From positions 260,062 through 311,364 of the forward strand of contig BFEA01000690.1 of NCBI GenBank assembly GCA_003427395.1: a stretch of DNA of 51,303 bases, given 5' to 3'. The notes under the pieces are model-generated. The model was given only the letters and a program-made list of their open reading frames with translations, was not told where the DNA came from and did not search any database. Source of the DNA: Chara braunii (Eukaryota > Streptophyta > Charophyceae > Charales > Characeae). The position numbers were made by a program, and so were the translations under genes. This document shows positions 11,974 through 22,671 of this stretch, in pieces; the first letter of the stretch is position 1, and every line of letters starts with the position of its first letter.

Positions 11974-12445
11974 NNNNNNNNNNNNNNNNNNNNNNNNNNN
12001 NNNNNNNNNNNNNNNNNNNNNNNNNNNNNNNNNNNNNNNNNNNNNNNNNNNNNNNNNNNNNNNNNNNNNNNNNNNNNNNNNNNNNNNNNNNNNNNNNNNN
12101 NNNNNNNNNNNNNNNNNNNNNNNNNNNNNNNNNNNNNNNNNNNNNNNNNNNNNNNNNNNNNNNNNNNNNNNNNNNNNNNNNNNNNNNNNNNNNNNNNNNN
12201 NNNNNNNNNNNNNNNNNNNNNNNNNNNNNNNNNNNNNNNNNNNNNNNNNNNNNNNNNNNNNNNNNNNNNNNNNNNNNNNNNNNNNNNNNNNNNNNNNNNN
12301 NNNNNNNNNNNNNNNNNNNNNNNNNNNNNNNNNNNNNNNNNNNNNNNNNNNNNNNNNNNNNNNNNNNNNNNNNNNNNNNNNNNNNNNNNNNNNNNNNNNN
12401 NNNNNNNNNNNNNNNNNNNNNNNNNNNNNNNNNNNNNNNNNNNNN
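11974..12445. other. Assembly gap (472 N)
   Basis: Run of N flanked by an A-run on the left and a GA microsatellite on the right, so the gap probably reflects low-complexity sequence that could not be read through. Long ORFs spanning it are artefacts of X translation. Confidence 1.

Positions 12446-12507
<62 letters not shown>
12446..12507. repeat. (GA)n microsatellite
   Basis: Pure GA run directly after the N gap. Confidence 0.98.
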
Positions 12508-12510
<3 letters not shown>

Positions 12511-12915
12511 GATTTAAATAAGACAGAGAAAAGACAAAATTCAAGAGTTTTATCATAAAACACTTTCAAGTGTCATCATCATTAGTGAAATAAAACAATG
12601 TGAATTCACACGTTCTTCCCGCCATCCCACTCCACCTCCTCGTTATCCGTCTCTCGCTACCCACTCCCACTCCTCCATCATCATGTCTACGAAGCTCCAC
12701 TCATCCACCTATCTAACAATACATCAAACGATGCGCTTACCTTCAGAACAACAAACAACAATTTTTTCTCTTCTATTTATAACTCCTTTCTCCCTTTGCA
12801 ACTATCGTCATCCCTGCACCCTACATCCTTCGCCTCCTTCCTCTCCTCCCTCCTCTTTCACTCTTGTTACTTTTATTTCTCTGAATGATGAATTCAACAA
12901 TCATGAAATACCACC
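12508..12915. other. no supported gene
   Basis: Pyrimidine-rich sequence on the plus strand, with an open frame of 103 aa (12683-12994) that overlaps the better-supported minus-strand gene. No motif recognised. Confidence 0.4.
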
Positions 12916-14373
12916 CTATTTATCTCCCTCTGCCAATTCGCGAAGTCGCTTCCTCCTTTCTTCCATCGCAAATTCATCGTCCTCATTAACCTGACTATGT
13001 TCATCGGGATAAATGTTTGTGTTCCCATCACATTTCGGTTTAACAACCGAGAGTTCATTTATCCTTGTAAAGTTCAAGTGTGCCCAATATGTTCGATGAC
13101 ATCTAGGACATTGGCGATTCAAAGATTCCACCAATGCAATAACAGTCTCATTGAGTCTTTTTTTCATGTTCATGCTTGCAAAAACATTCAACTCCTTCTT
13201 CACATTGCTTAACTCCTCCATAAATCGTTTCGGTGAATAAGCTAGCACGACGTCGCCAAGCAATTTCCTAAGCTGGTACACCTGCTCATTGTGACGTTGA
13301 GCCCAATAAAACCTGGAGTGGTAATCCCACCGGTCACCGAATTTGTCCACGAACACAACATCCATCAACTCTTCGCGTGCCTCCTTATACAATTGGCCAA
13401 GATTGACCACCGTTGCCCTCATCTAGTTGTCGCTCACAGGAAACTGCATGGCATTTTGCACCTCCAACATTGCATTTCTGTGAGCCAGCTCTGAAGCAAC
13501 AGTTGGAAGTGAATGTAACATCGCAATTAGATCGTTTTTCGGAAGAGCCTCCAAACTTTCAGTTGATCGAAAATCGAAGACTGCATTTCGAGAAGATGGA
13601 TCTTCCCACGCCAGGCCACGACAGGACAACAATCTCCTCACTGCATATTCCGCCTTTTCAAGTCGCCAACGCAAACCATCACACTCTTCCAACAGGTGGG
13701 GATGAACTTGGGTGCTATACTTAACAATCTCATCAATCAAATCATCTCGAATCTTCGACCTCATCTGAGAACGAATCCGCATCTCCATGTCCATGTTAAC
13801 TTTTGACTCCTCTTTGACATGCACAGTATCGGGCACAGAGGAATCTCTCACCTCATCGTTTCGTTCCTCTTGAAGGAATTTTTCGATGACTGACTTTGCG
13901 TTGACCTCAATGTTGGCCAACGCACTCCTAACTGCATCCAGTTCCACCTTCTTCTTCTTCAACATATCCAACAACTCGTCCTGAGTCCAACGAAGTCCTT
14001 GGTTGTCCGTAACGAACCTACCAAATACTTCCCTCAAGGCATGACCATTTGGAATCTTACCCACCACACCATACCGCACCACAGCATTCGACTGATGGTG
14101 ACGTTGTTCCATATCATGCATCTCCCTCGCCATGGTATACTCATACTGTTCACAATCTTGGACGTACTCATGCATTCTCCGATCATCATCATAGAGGTAA
14201 TGACCGTATGAAACATCTAGATCATCTGCTTCATCAATATGCATCGGCACATCGGAGCGTGATGATCCCGCACCCGCTCTCCGACCATGTGTCTCGACCG
14301 CGGCGTTATGATGAGCGGACGCTTGATCATGTGCGCTGATCACCACGAAAAACAAAGAATATGCCAAGTGCAA
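12916..14373 (-). pseudogene. Coiled-coil/CxxC protein split by one in-frame stop
   Basis: Two minus-strand ORFs abut exactly: 13423-14373 (316 aa) and 12916-13422 (168 aa) share one frame and are separated only by a TAG at 13423-13425. Together they would give about 485 residues. The first half is acidic (DEADDLDVSYGHYLYDDDRR) and then rich in charged heptad-like helices (DELLDMLKKKKVELDAVRSA; HLLEECDGLRWRLEKAEYAV). The second half has FVDKFGDRWDYHSRFYWAQR, a basic helix, a CPRCHRTYW pair of cysteines that could bind zinc with a later cysteine, and a charged tail ending RRKRLRELAEGDK. Unlike its neighbours it needs only one nonsense change and no frameshift. It lies on the transposase strand upstream of it, so it may be a Helitron accessory gene or a captured gene. 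No family recognised. Confidence 0.55.
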
Positions 14374-14528
14374 ATTAGGTGACTATCTGCATGGGGCGTT
14401 TGTGGGTCAGCGCCAGGTCAACGTCCACCGATAATTGTCGGCATGGAGCAGACGCTTGACCATTTGCGCCGACCATCTGCATGCCTGCTTGCCGGGGCGT
14501 CTGTGGGCCAGGGCCAGGTCAACGCCTT
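14312..14528. repeat. Diverged tandem duplication of about 115 bp
   Basis: Two copies share GACGCTTGA, ATCTGCATG, GGGGCGT, TGTGGG and CCAGGTCAACG in the same order, the first from about 14318 to 14421 and the second from about 14443 to 14528. The second runs directly into the TCTGCC-type repeat. Confidence 0.7.
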
Positions 14529-14863
14529 TCTGTCTGCCTGTCTGCCTGCCCGCCTGCACGTCTATCTGTCTGGCTGCCCGTCTGCCTGGGTCCCGGTAGC
14601 TGTCGAGGCCTACACCAAACACTTAGCATTCAGGCCCAGTGTGGGCCTATGTACGGGTCCAGGCCCGAGCTTTGAATTTAGTGGGGAGGGGGGGAAACAC
14701 CAAGAAAAAGGCTCCGGGCCTATACCTGGACCCGGCCAATGGCTTAGGCCTGCGCCTGGACCGAACACCCAGTCTGGGCCTATGCACAGCCTGGCCTTTG
14801 AAAGGGGAAAAAAAAAAAAAAAAAAAAAAAGGAAAAAAAAGGGAGATTGATTGATTATAATTA

Positions 14864-14898
<35 letters not shown>

Positions 14899-15225
14899 TC
14901 AATAGAACAAATCAACCAAGCAGTCAGTAGATAGAATTGCCTGTGTGCCTGCATGCGTGTTTGCCTGCATGTCTGCTTCCATGTGTGCCTGCCTATCTGC
15001 GTGTCTGCCTTCGGATCTCCCCGCCTGTCTGCCTGCCTGTCTGTTTGCCTGCCTATCTCACTGCCTGTCTGCCTATGTGTCTGCATGTCTGTCTGCCTAT
15101 GTGTCTTCGTGTTTGTCTGCGTGCCTGCCTTCTACATTCTTGCCCCTGGGCATGCCTGCCTGTTTGTCTGCTGCATCCTATGCCTGCCTGTCTGCTGCAT
15201 CCTACGTGCCTCGACATAGCTGTCC
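14529..15225. repeat. Low-complexity block: (TCTGCCTG)n-like, poly-A and (GATT)n
   Basis: The block contains imperfect TCTGCCTG repeats at 14529-14590 and 14940-15200, GGGCCT-rich repeats at 14630-14790, A-runs at 14809-14838, and (GATT)n at 14845-14898. Cys/Leu-rich ORFs here are translations of the repeat. The block ends where the truncated gypsy pol begins, so it may mark the rearrangement junction. Confidence 0.9.
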
Positions 15226-15266
15226 GGCCTTCCCCGGGCCTGTCTCCGTGGCTTGCTCTAAGCCGG

Positions 15267-17457
15267 GAGAAGTGTGAGTTTGGCCGCACCCGGATCCTGT
15301 ACCTGGGTCATGAGATTTCTGTCGAGGGTTTGAAACCCGATGATGCGAAGGTGGCCAGCATTCGTTACTGGCCGCGTCCTCAGTCTGTGACTAAGATGAG
15401 GTCCTTCTTAGGGATGACAGGCTACTATCGCAACTTTGTTAAGAAGTATAGTATAGAGGCCGCCCCTTTGACGGACCTGACATGCCTTGACACCCCATGG
15501 GAGTGGACAGACAGATGTGAGGCTGCTTTCAAACATCTGAAGCATGCGTTGACACACCATGAGGTCTTGAAACTTCCTGATCCTGACAAACCTTTCGTTG
15601 TGACTACGGATGCCAACCAATATGGCATTGGTGTCGTACTTGTGCAGTAGGAGGGGAAGAAGTTGAGGCCGGTAGAGTACATGTCAAAAAAGATGCCCTC
15701 TCAAAAGTTGGCCAAGTCCACCTATGAGAAGGAGCTCTATGCGATCTACAAAGCGCTAACCATTGGAGGCACTACCTCCTAGGTCGCTTCTTCTACGTCA
15801 GGACAAATCATCAGACCCTGAGATGGATGAAGACTCAAATGGTACTCTCCGATGCTCTGAAGCGTTGGATTGAAGTCATTGAGCAGTATGACTTCGAACC
15901 CCAATACATCAAGGGGGAGTACAACAAAGGTTGCTGATGCGCTGTCGCGTAGGCCAGATTTTCTCGGTGCGCTGGTCACTGAATTTGGGCTTGCGAACAA
16001 TGTTACTCAGTCTTTGGTGGAAGCCTATCGCGAGGACCCATTCATGTCAGAGGTCATACGCAGACTCGAGGCAAAGGATAAAGCTACATCTAAAGAGTTT
16101 GAGTTGATCAATGACCTGCTGTTCCTTGAGAAGGCCGGGAATAAACGTCTTTGTGTGCCTGATCGGGAGTCTTTGCGTAGTTTATTTTTAGGCGAGTGTC
16201 ATGATGCCACCGGACATTTTGGGTATAGAAAGACTGCAGCAAATCAGTTGCGGCGGTTCTGGTGGCCCACAATGATGAGAGATGCGAAGCTGTACGTGGA
16301 GACTTGTCAGGTGTGTTAGAGAGACGAGCCACATACACATGCCCCTCTTGGGCTTCTCAAGCCCCTTCCGATTCCGGAAAGGCCCGATGAGAGCCTGTCT
16401 ATGGATTTCATGGACACGCTGGTCACCAGCAAGAGTGGAATGAGATATATCTACGTCATTGTGAATACATTTAGTAAGTATGCTAGATTAGTTGCAATGC
16501 CTGCTACAACTAGAACCGAGTATGTGATCAAACTGTTCAAAGAAAACTGGGTCAGAGACTTTGGACTTCCAAAGTCTATTGTGAGTGACAGGGATGTCAA
16601 ATTCACCAGTGATTTGTGGAAGGCTGCAGCTGCAGAACAGGGAACACTGATGCAGATGACTTCTGGGAACCACCCAGAGGCAAATGGCCAAGCAGAGCAG
16701 CTGAACCGCGTTGTACAACACCTGTTGCGGCACTACATTAAGCCCAATCAGGCGGACTGGGATGAGAAACTTGCTCTTATCGCCAGCTTGTACAACAGTG
16801 TTGTGCACAACGCCACTGGGGTAAGTCCTAACAGTCTGCTACTGACTTTCAAGCCTAGACTGCCCCTAGACATTCTACTACCTGACAACCATTCAACTGT
16901 TGTACCGGGCACACTTGAATTTGCCTATCGCTATGAACAACTGATGCAACAGGCAGTAGAACAGATGCATAAGGCATAGGCGGCAATGATAGAGTTTGAG
17001 AACAAACACCGCCGCCCTTCTACATTTGAGGTAGGGGACATAGTCTGGGTAAAGTCCTCAGAACTGGGATAGGAGCACGGGATCTCTCGCAAGCTCATGC
17101 CACAATACTTTGGACCACCTCCATGGGAGGTTTTGGATGTTGTTGGGGAAGATCCGGATGGGCCATCCTATGTAATCCGGATCCCTGGTCATCTTCGCAC
17201 TTACCCTGTCTTTCACGCCCCCAAACTTGCACCTTTCGAGGAAACTGATCAGTTTCCCACACGTCACTCAATGCTGCCCCCAACCATGGATGGAGAAGTC
17301 GACATCGACGACATCGTGGACCACAGGGAAATGCCAGTTCCAAGACCGACAGGCAGGGGACGTTCTGCGAAGCCGAAGCCGAAGTTGCAGTACCGAGTTT
17401 GGTTCAGACATCACACTGATCCAAAGGAGGATAGATGGTTCACACGGGAGGAACCGA
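15267..17457 (+). pseudogene. pol: Ty3/gypsy pol fragment, 5'-truncated (RT end, RNase H, integrase, chromodomain)
   Basis: The fragment begins inside RT at KCEFGRTRILYLGHEIS. RT connection follows (RSFLGMTGYYRNFVKKY), then RNase H with VVTTDANQYGIG and YEKELYAIY. The integrase zinc finger (HFGYRKTAAN ... CQVC) lies near 16220-16316. The integrase core at 16401-16979 has MDFMDTL, IVSDRD and NHPEANGQAEQLN, i.e. D, D and E. A GPY/F-like segment lies near 17100 and a chromodomain-like tail near 17300-17450 (RVWFRHHTDPKEDRWF). Stops interrupt it at 15648-15650, 16317-16319, 16977-16979 and about 17071, plus a frameshift near 15765. Three of the four stops are TAG where the family has Gln. The 5' half (gag, protease, most of RT) is absent. 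The same family occurs inverted at 48.77-51.02 kb. Confidence 0.9.
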
Positions 17458-17899
17458 GTTCGGGCCCTGTTTCGTTTGGACTGGGGCTCAACCTCTCTGG
17501 GCCTACCGGAACCTTTTGGGCAGGGGCCCAACACAGTCAGGCTGCACGCAAGCAGCCAGACCACTTCCATTTAGGAAGGTGCCTGCCCACGCATTCGGCA
17601 TTCGGGCACTGGCTGCATGCTGCACAAGCACTGCTGCGCTATACGTTGGCCAGCGCTCATGCGCTCACGGGCGAGCTGGAAGGAGCAGGCAGCCATAGCC
17701 GAGCTGCGCTGCTGTATATTGGATGGGGCGCATGGTGGTCTTTGGGTGCACGTGGCATATGTGAGTGGGGATCGAGGTTGTGAGTAATACGAGAGACATA
17801 CCTAGTGCTTGAGGCATACGACATTGGCCGAGATCTGCTCGTACTTCGGAGAGCTGTTGACATCACCAACAACATTGTAGATAGGCTAGATAGGATCAG
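17458..17899. other. Flank between gypsy fragment and element A
   Basis: The open frame from the gypsy tail runs on to 17783 as Gly/Ala/His-rich sequence without motifs, probably 3' untranslated or LTR sequence. A short frame at 17805-17899 reads RDLLVLRRAVDITNNIVDRL; I cannot place it. Confidence 0.4.
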
Positions 17900-19366
17900 T
17901 GTTACGATCCTGGTCATTTCCCAAGTGCAAATTCACAATGAAAGACAATGCCACCCAATTGCGAAAGAAATGAAAGCACTTGCGAAGAGATAGAGACCAG
18001 AGGAGAGGGAAAGAAGAAGAAGAAGAAGAAGAAGAAGAAGAAGAAGAAGAAGAAGAAGAAGAAGAAGAAGATATACACCAGCAAGACCAATGACAATCCC
18101 CCCTTCTCTCTCCACCTTCCTCGTCCTCCTTCACTTCACCAATCTTATTCTTCTCTCAAAAATAATAATAAAAATGAATGGATGAACCAGAATCAATATC
18201 CGAAGTTCCCTCTTACTGCTGACTCAACTTAACAACCACAACAACAACAACCAGTCCACCGTAGCTATGGCTTCCCTCCTTCAGCCTCCTCTCTCATGCA
18301 TAGGCTATGGCAGACTAATGAGGGTCTTGCCCTGACGTCCAAAGGACAACCCAGAGCAGCTATGGTGCTGCGCTGATGTCCAAAGGACAACCCAAAGCAG
18401 CTATGTCGCTGCTGACTGGTCCGCTATGCCTGACTCTACCTTGAGCTTCCTTGGTGCAGCACTACCCCAACTGGGGCCTTCCAGATGCAGCGCCCAACAA
18501 GGTGATGAAGATGGTGTCTACCATAGCCAGGTAAGTGCCTCCCTACCATGTCCCCTTCTTCCTCCTCCTCAAGCTGGACNGCTCGCCATAGCCGGGCTGA
18601 GCTCCAACGGCCCTTCACCTCCAAGCAACGCTGCACCAGACCAGCGCTGCGCTCCAGCAGCATGTCGCCAATCCTGCACACCGCAAATGAGGAAGAACTC
18701 TTTGCTCTTCCTGGAGATATAGCGGCCTACCTACCTCCTGGGCGGTGACTTCCTAGGCCGAGCGGCCTCCCAACAACCAGTACCTCCTCCCTTTCGGAGG
18801 GAAACATCATTGCAGGCTCTGCTATCCTCCGTACAGGCCCTAGACCCGGGCTACTTGGACTGGTACCGGCCTACCTCTAACCTACCGCTACTGGNGCCCT
18901 AGACCCGGGCTACTTGGACTGGTACCGGCCTACCTCTAACCTACCGCTACTGGGCCTCTAAAAATGCCAACTTTTTGTCTTCTTCTGCTCTGCCTCCAGT
19001 ACCCTACACTTCTACCACTACTTCAGTGGTACCGGCCTACCTGCTACTTGAGTGTTTTTCCCGTCTGCTCTAAGTGCCGCGGGCCTACCCCCGCTACTCG
19101 AGTGTTTTCCCCCTGCAACCCTTCACAGCCACGGCCACAGGTAAGTACCGGCCTTGCGGGGCCTTGCAACCAACAAGTACCTTTGCGGGTCTCACACACA
19201 CTCAACTGACAAGCACTCGGCCAGGCATGCAAACCAGCAGGCACGCACACACACACAGACATGGAAATCACAGCAAAATGCAGGAATTTCAACAAGGCAT
19301 TCATTCCAACGGCAAATCCCATAAATCAGCAGTGTTCTTAGTCTGTGTTTTTGGCGGGTCATTATA
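17900..19366 (-). repeat. Element A 3' LTR
   Basis: In element orientation it starts at 19366 and ends with GTAACA at 17900. Its start reads TATAATGACC where the other LTR has TGTAATGACC, so the canonical TG is mutated to TA. It carries a pure (GAA)n run at 18012-18070, a short duplication around CCAAAGGACAACCC (18338-18400), an N at 18580 (T in the other LTR) and an N at 18895 flanked by identical 58-bp copies. Confidence 0.92.
18837..18953. repeat. 58-bp duplication around a single N (3' LTR)
   Basis: 18837-18894 and 18896-18953 are identical with one N between them. The same structure occurs at the same place in the other LTR (27252-27368). Confidence 0.95.
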
Positions 19367-19380
19367 TTACCCCCCTCTCA
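19367..19380 (-). other. Element A polypurine tract
   Basis: On the minus strand a GAGAGGGGGG run followed by TAA lies directly before the 3' LTR. This is the expected place and composition for the plus-strand primer of reverse transcription. Confidence 0.8.
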
Positions 19381-19407
19381 AGAGCGAGGTCCCTTCGAGC
19401 GAGTAAC

Positions 19408-20637
19408 TCATTCAGAGTTGGCACAAAATGCATCGTAGGAGTAAATCAGAAAGAGAGACTTAGTAAGTCCGTGAGGAGTCATTTTTGCAACAAATTTAGC
19501 AATCTGTCCCTCAGCGATTTGTCGTTCATAAGCGTTCACAACATGGGGAGCACTCTTTAGCAGCTCTTTTCGGTCGATCCAGAAGAATTCAGTCAACGGG
19601 TGATAGAGGAAGTGAAGCTTGTACTATTTGTTCCTCCCTCTTCCCTCGTGAGAAACGATTTTTTCTATCTCATGGCCGCCGTCGATAGAGCGAGGTATCA
19701 TAGGGTCTCGGAAGGGAAACGTCTCATCATCAATGTGTGGGAACAGTTTGGACGCATGAAAGACCGGATACGTGCGCAGATGAGGAGGCACGACAATCAC
19801 ATATGAAGGACCAAAGTCATCCCCAATCACCTTCAGAATCTGCCAAGGGCCATAGTACAATGGAAGGAGTTTTCGTGATATGCCCTTTTCATCAGAAAAC
19901 TCAGACATTTTGACCCAAACATAATCCCCTACTTTGAATTTTTCCTCTTTGTGCAACTTGTTAGCATGTTTGATCATGGCATGCTGGCGCTTGTTCATGG
20001 CTACAATAACAACTTTGAGTAAGCGTGCGTACTTGGCATTGTAGCCAGACATCATACCAGGTGACCGTTCGGGGAACAGATAGGAGAGTGGATTACGCAT
20101 CGGCCATCCGTATTGCAACTGGTTTGGTGTCACGCCAGTTGCAGAGTGAATGGAGTTGTTATACAGTCCCTTCACTTTGTGCAACTCCTTGTCCCACGTG
20201 TTCTGATCTGGAACAATCAATGCGCGAAGTAGTTGGATGACAATCTGGTTGATCTCCTCGGCCAATCCATTCGCTTCGGGGTGTCGACCATAAGTCTTGT
20301 TCAGTTTAATGTCATAGATTTGAGAGGTGAAGTCCTTCCAATCTTCGCTAATGAATCTGGTGTCCCGATCACTCACAATAGTTTTCGGGGTGCCAAACTG
20401 CAGAATGTACTGCTGATGGAATTCTTCAATGACAAGTTCAGTCGGGCCATGGGGAGGGAAAGGAATCAAGTTCAGAAATTTGGAAAAACGGTCCACGATG
20501 ACCATGACTTGTGAATTTCCAGCCTCACTCACCTTTCCCATGTCCGTGAAGTCGATGGAAATCGACTCACCGGGTCCATCAGGAATGGGGAGGGGTCTCA
20601 GCAGGCCATAAGGCTTATGCCTGTGGACCTTGGTTCC
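19408..20637 (-). pseudogene. pol: Element A integrase and chromodomain
   Basis: This is the integrase part of pol, in the same frame as the rest. The main open part (19624-20541, 305 aa, extending in frame to 20637) contains the first Asp just upstream (ISIDFTDMGK). IVSDRD is at residues 55-60 and RHPEANGLAEEIN at 86-98, giving the D-D-E triad. A GPY/F module (LLPLYYGPWQILKVIG) and YPVFHASKLFPH follow. A TAG at 19624-19626 interrupts, after which the same frame reads YKLHFLYHPLTEFFWID and KSAPHVVNAYE (19408-19623), a chromodomain-like end. The TAA at 20638 and this TAG both stand where relatives often have Gln. Integrase would insert the cDNA; chromodomains of this group are thought to guide it to heterochromatin. 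Confidence 0.9.
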
Positions 20638-21147
20638 TTAACATACCTGACATTCAACAATAAATTTATGAGCAGATCCTTTCATTCCTGGCCAATCAAA
20701 CTGCTGCAGAAGACTTCCATAAGTCTTCTCGAAACCGAAATGTCCACTTCGACCATGTGCCAAATCCAAGAAATGAGTTCGGAGATGCGCATGGTTGGGT
20801 ACACACAAATGATCAAATTTCCCATATCGGCGGAACACAAGACCCTCGCATTCATGAAAATCAGGCTGACTGTTAGGGTCAGCCTTGAGCTGCTCAAGGA
20901 TGGGACTAAGGTCCGGATCCTTGGCGGTGTGTTCGACCAGATCCTCCTTCAGTTTCCTTCGGAGGTCATACGAACCCACAAGGCAAGTCAAGAATTCAGG
21001 ATGGCGGGACAATGCATCAGCAACCCGGTTATTAGAACCTTTCTTGTGTTTCAACTCAAAGCTATAGACATCAATGTCATGCAACCAGCGGGTCAATGTA
21101 GGAGAGAGATCAGTTTGTGTCTGAATCCACTGTAAGGTCCGATGATC
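20638..21147 (-). pseudogene. pol: Element A RNase H end and integrase zinc finger
   Basis: Lies in the same frame as the flanking pol segments, between a TGA at 21148-21150 and a TAA at 20638-20640. It opens with DHRTLQWIQTQT (the DH of RNase H), then VADALSRHPEFL, then an integrase HHCC finger: HGRSGHFGFEKTYG with CQVC at the end. The TGA falls one codon before DH, where relatives have Ser or Thr. Confidence 0.9.
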
Positions 21148-22671
21148 TCAGTAGACCTTGAAGTGACGACCCAAGAGAAAGTGCTTCCAATGTGCGAGTG
21201 CCTCGCGCAGGGCGTAGAGCTCACGCATATATGTGGAAGTAGCTACCTTGTGGTTGAGCATGCGTTTGCTGTAATACTCGAGTGGACGCAGGCCATCATC
21301 ATCATCTTGTTGCAGCACTGCACCAATCCCAAATTGGCTCGCGTCCATAGTGACTACGAATGTGAGGTTGGGATCCGCAATGCGGAGCACAGGATGACTC
21401 ACCAATGCCTCTTTCAAGGCTTGGAACGCAGTCTCACACTTCTCACACCACTCATCGGGAACATTCTTACTGGTTAGTCTCAAGAGTGGGTGAGCAATGA
21501 CAGAAAATTTGGGCACAAACTTCCGGTAATATGAGGCCAAACCAAGAAAAGAACGCAGTTCGCGCACGTTCGCCGGTTGAGGCCACTTTCGGATGACCTC
21601 AACCTTGGTTGCCTCCGGCTCAAGGCCGTTTGCAGACAACCGGTGCCCAAGATAGATGACGCTGTCCCTTCCAAACTCAAATTTCTTTAAGTTGAGGTGC
21701 AGCTGTGCCTCCTTGAGGACTTGCAAGACCTCCTCAAGGTGCGTGACATGCTCTTCCATGGACTTGCTGAAGATCAGGATATCGTCAAGGTACACAACCA
21801 CAAACCTATTGAGTTGATGGCGAAGTACCTTGTCCATGAGGCACTGAAATGTGGCCGGTGCATTCGTAAGACCAAAGGGCATAACGATGAATTCATACAT
21901 CCCATCGCGTGTTTTGAATGCAGTTTTGTGTTGGTCACTCGGATCAACTTCAATCTGGTGGTAACCAGACTTGAGGTCGATCTTGGAGAAGACCTTGCAC
22001 CCACCTGCTGCATCTAGCAGATCATCTATGTGAGGCAAAGGGTAAGCATTTTTTCTGGTGATCCGATCAAGGCCACGATAGTCAATACACATCCAGAGTT
22101 TGCCTCCTTTCTTTGGCACAAACAGGATAGGTGCACCGAACTCAGACTTGCTAGGCCTAATCCATCCACGATCGATCATGTCATCAATCTGCCTCCTCAA
22201 CTCCCCCAACTCGCCTTGTCCCATACGGTAGACACAACCCTTTGGAGGAACACTCCGTTCTATTATTTTGATTTTGTGTTTGACCGGACGCTCGGGAACT
22301 CCACGAGGTTCGGCCATAACATTAGGGAATCGATCTAATAGATGGCGAATGTTTGTTGGGACTTCTGGTGGAGGATCATTCTTATCAGGAGAAAGAAAAT
22401 CAGAACGAGAATTTACAGCAATCACAACCGGATTTGAAGTACTTGGGCCAGAAGTAGAGGGATTATTCACATCAAAAGTGGATGGAATAGAAGTAGAGAT
22501 GGTAGAAGTAGAGTTACTTACCGAGGTAGAAAATTCAGCAAAAGTAGAAGGGACATGGAGAGGTTTTACAAGAGCTATATGTACATGCTCAGCTTCCTTG
22601 CGCCTGCGCACTGATTTGCAAAATTTGTTTGCACTTAGAAGAGTCATAGGGGACTCGCGCGTCTCATCCAA
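21148..22671 (-). pseudogene. pol: Element A reverse transcriptase and RNase H
   Basis: 507-aa open segment of pol. A Ser/Thr-rich linker (residues 40-80) precedes RT. RT motifs are LWMCIDYRGLD (192-202), KIDLKSGYHQI with catalytic Asp232, PFGLTNAPATFQ (265-276) and the YLDD box (294-297). The connection domain has RSFLGLASYYRKFV. RNase H has TMDASQFGIG with Asp443 and YMRELYAL with Glu484. All catalytic residues are present, so the domain itself looks intact. It is cut off from its neighbours by TAA at 22672-22674 upstream and TGA at 21148-21150 downstream, without any shift of frame. Confidence 0.93.

Larger units (their letters stand above)
1911..14373 (-). mobile_element. Helitron, autonomous type, degenerate
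   Basis: A rolling-circle transposon on the minus strand. The 3' end is at 1911. The Rep/helicase transposase lies at 4554-9087, and further same-strand ORFs lie at 3240-4557, 9324-10406 and 12916-14373. I place the upper boundary only at the last same-strand ORF; the 5' terminus (TC) was not found. Other insertions could lie inside, since an N gap (11974-12445) and GA microsatellites interrupt the span. If all same-strand ORFs belong to it, the element is about 12.5 kb, within the known range for plant Helitrons. The coding part has several stops and frameshifts, so this copy cannot make its own transposase. Confidence 0.7.

Noticed and set aside
11830-12569. Long ORFs across the N gap
   Set aside because: They consist of X residues plus GA-repeat and A-run translation.
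14610-15289. Cys/Leu-rich plus-strand ORFs and Arg/Gln-rich minus-strand ORFs
   Set aside because: They arise from the TCTGCCTG repeat read in different frames; only the gypsy part after 15267 is real coding sequence.
17886-18134. Poly-Ser/Leu/Phe and poly-Lys ORFs at 17.9-18.2 kb and 26.3-26.6 kb
   Set aside because: They are GAA microsatellite translations inside the element A LTRs.
18426-19406. Plus-strand ORFs within the LTRs, present in both copies
   Set aside because: Their presence in both copies only reflects LTR identity; there are no motifs, and the frames differ between LTRs.
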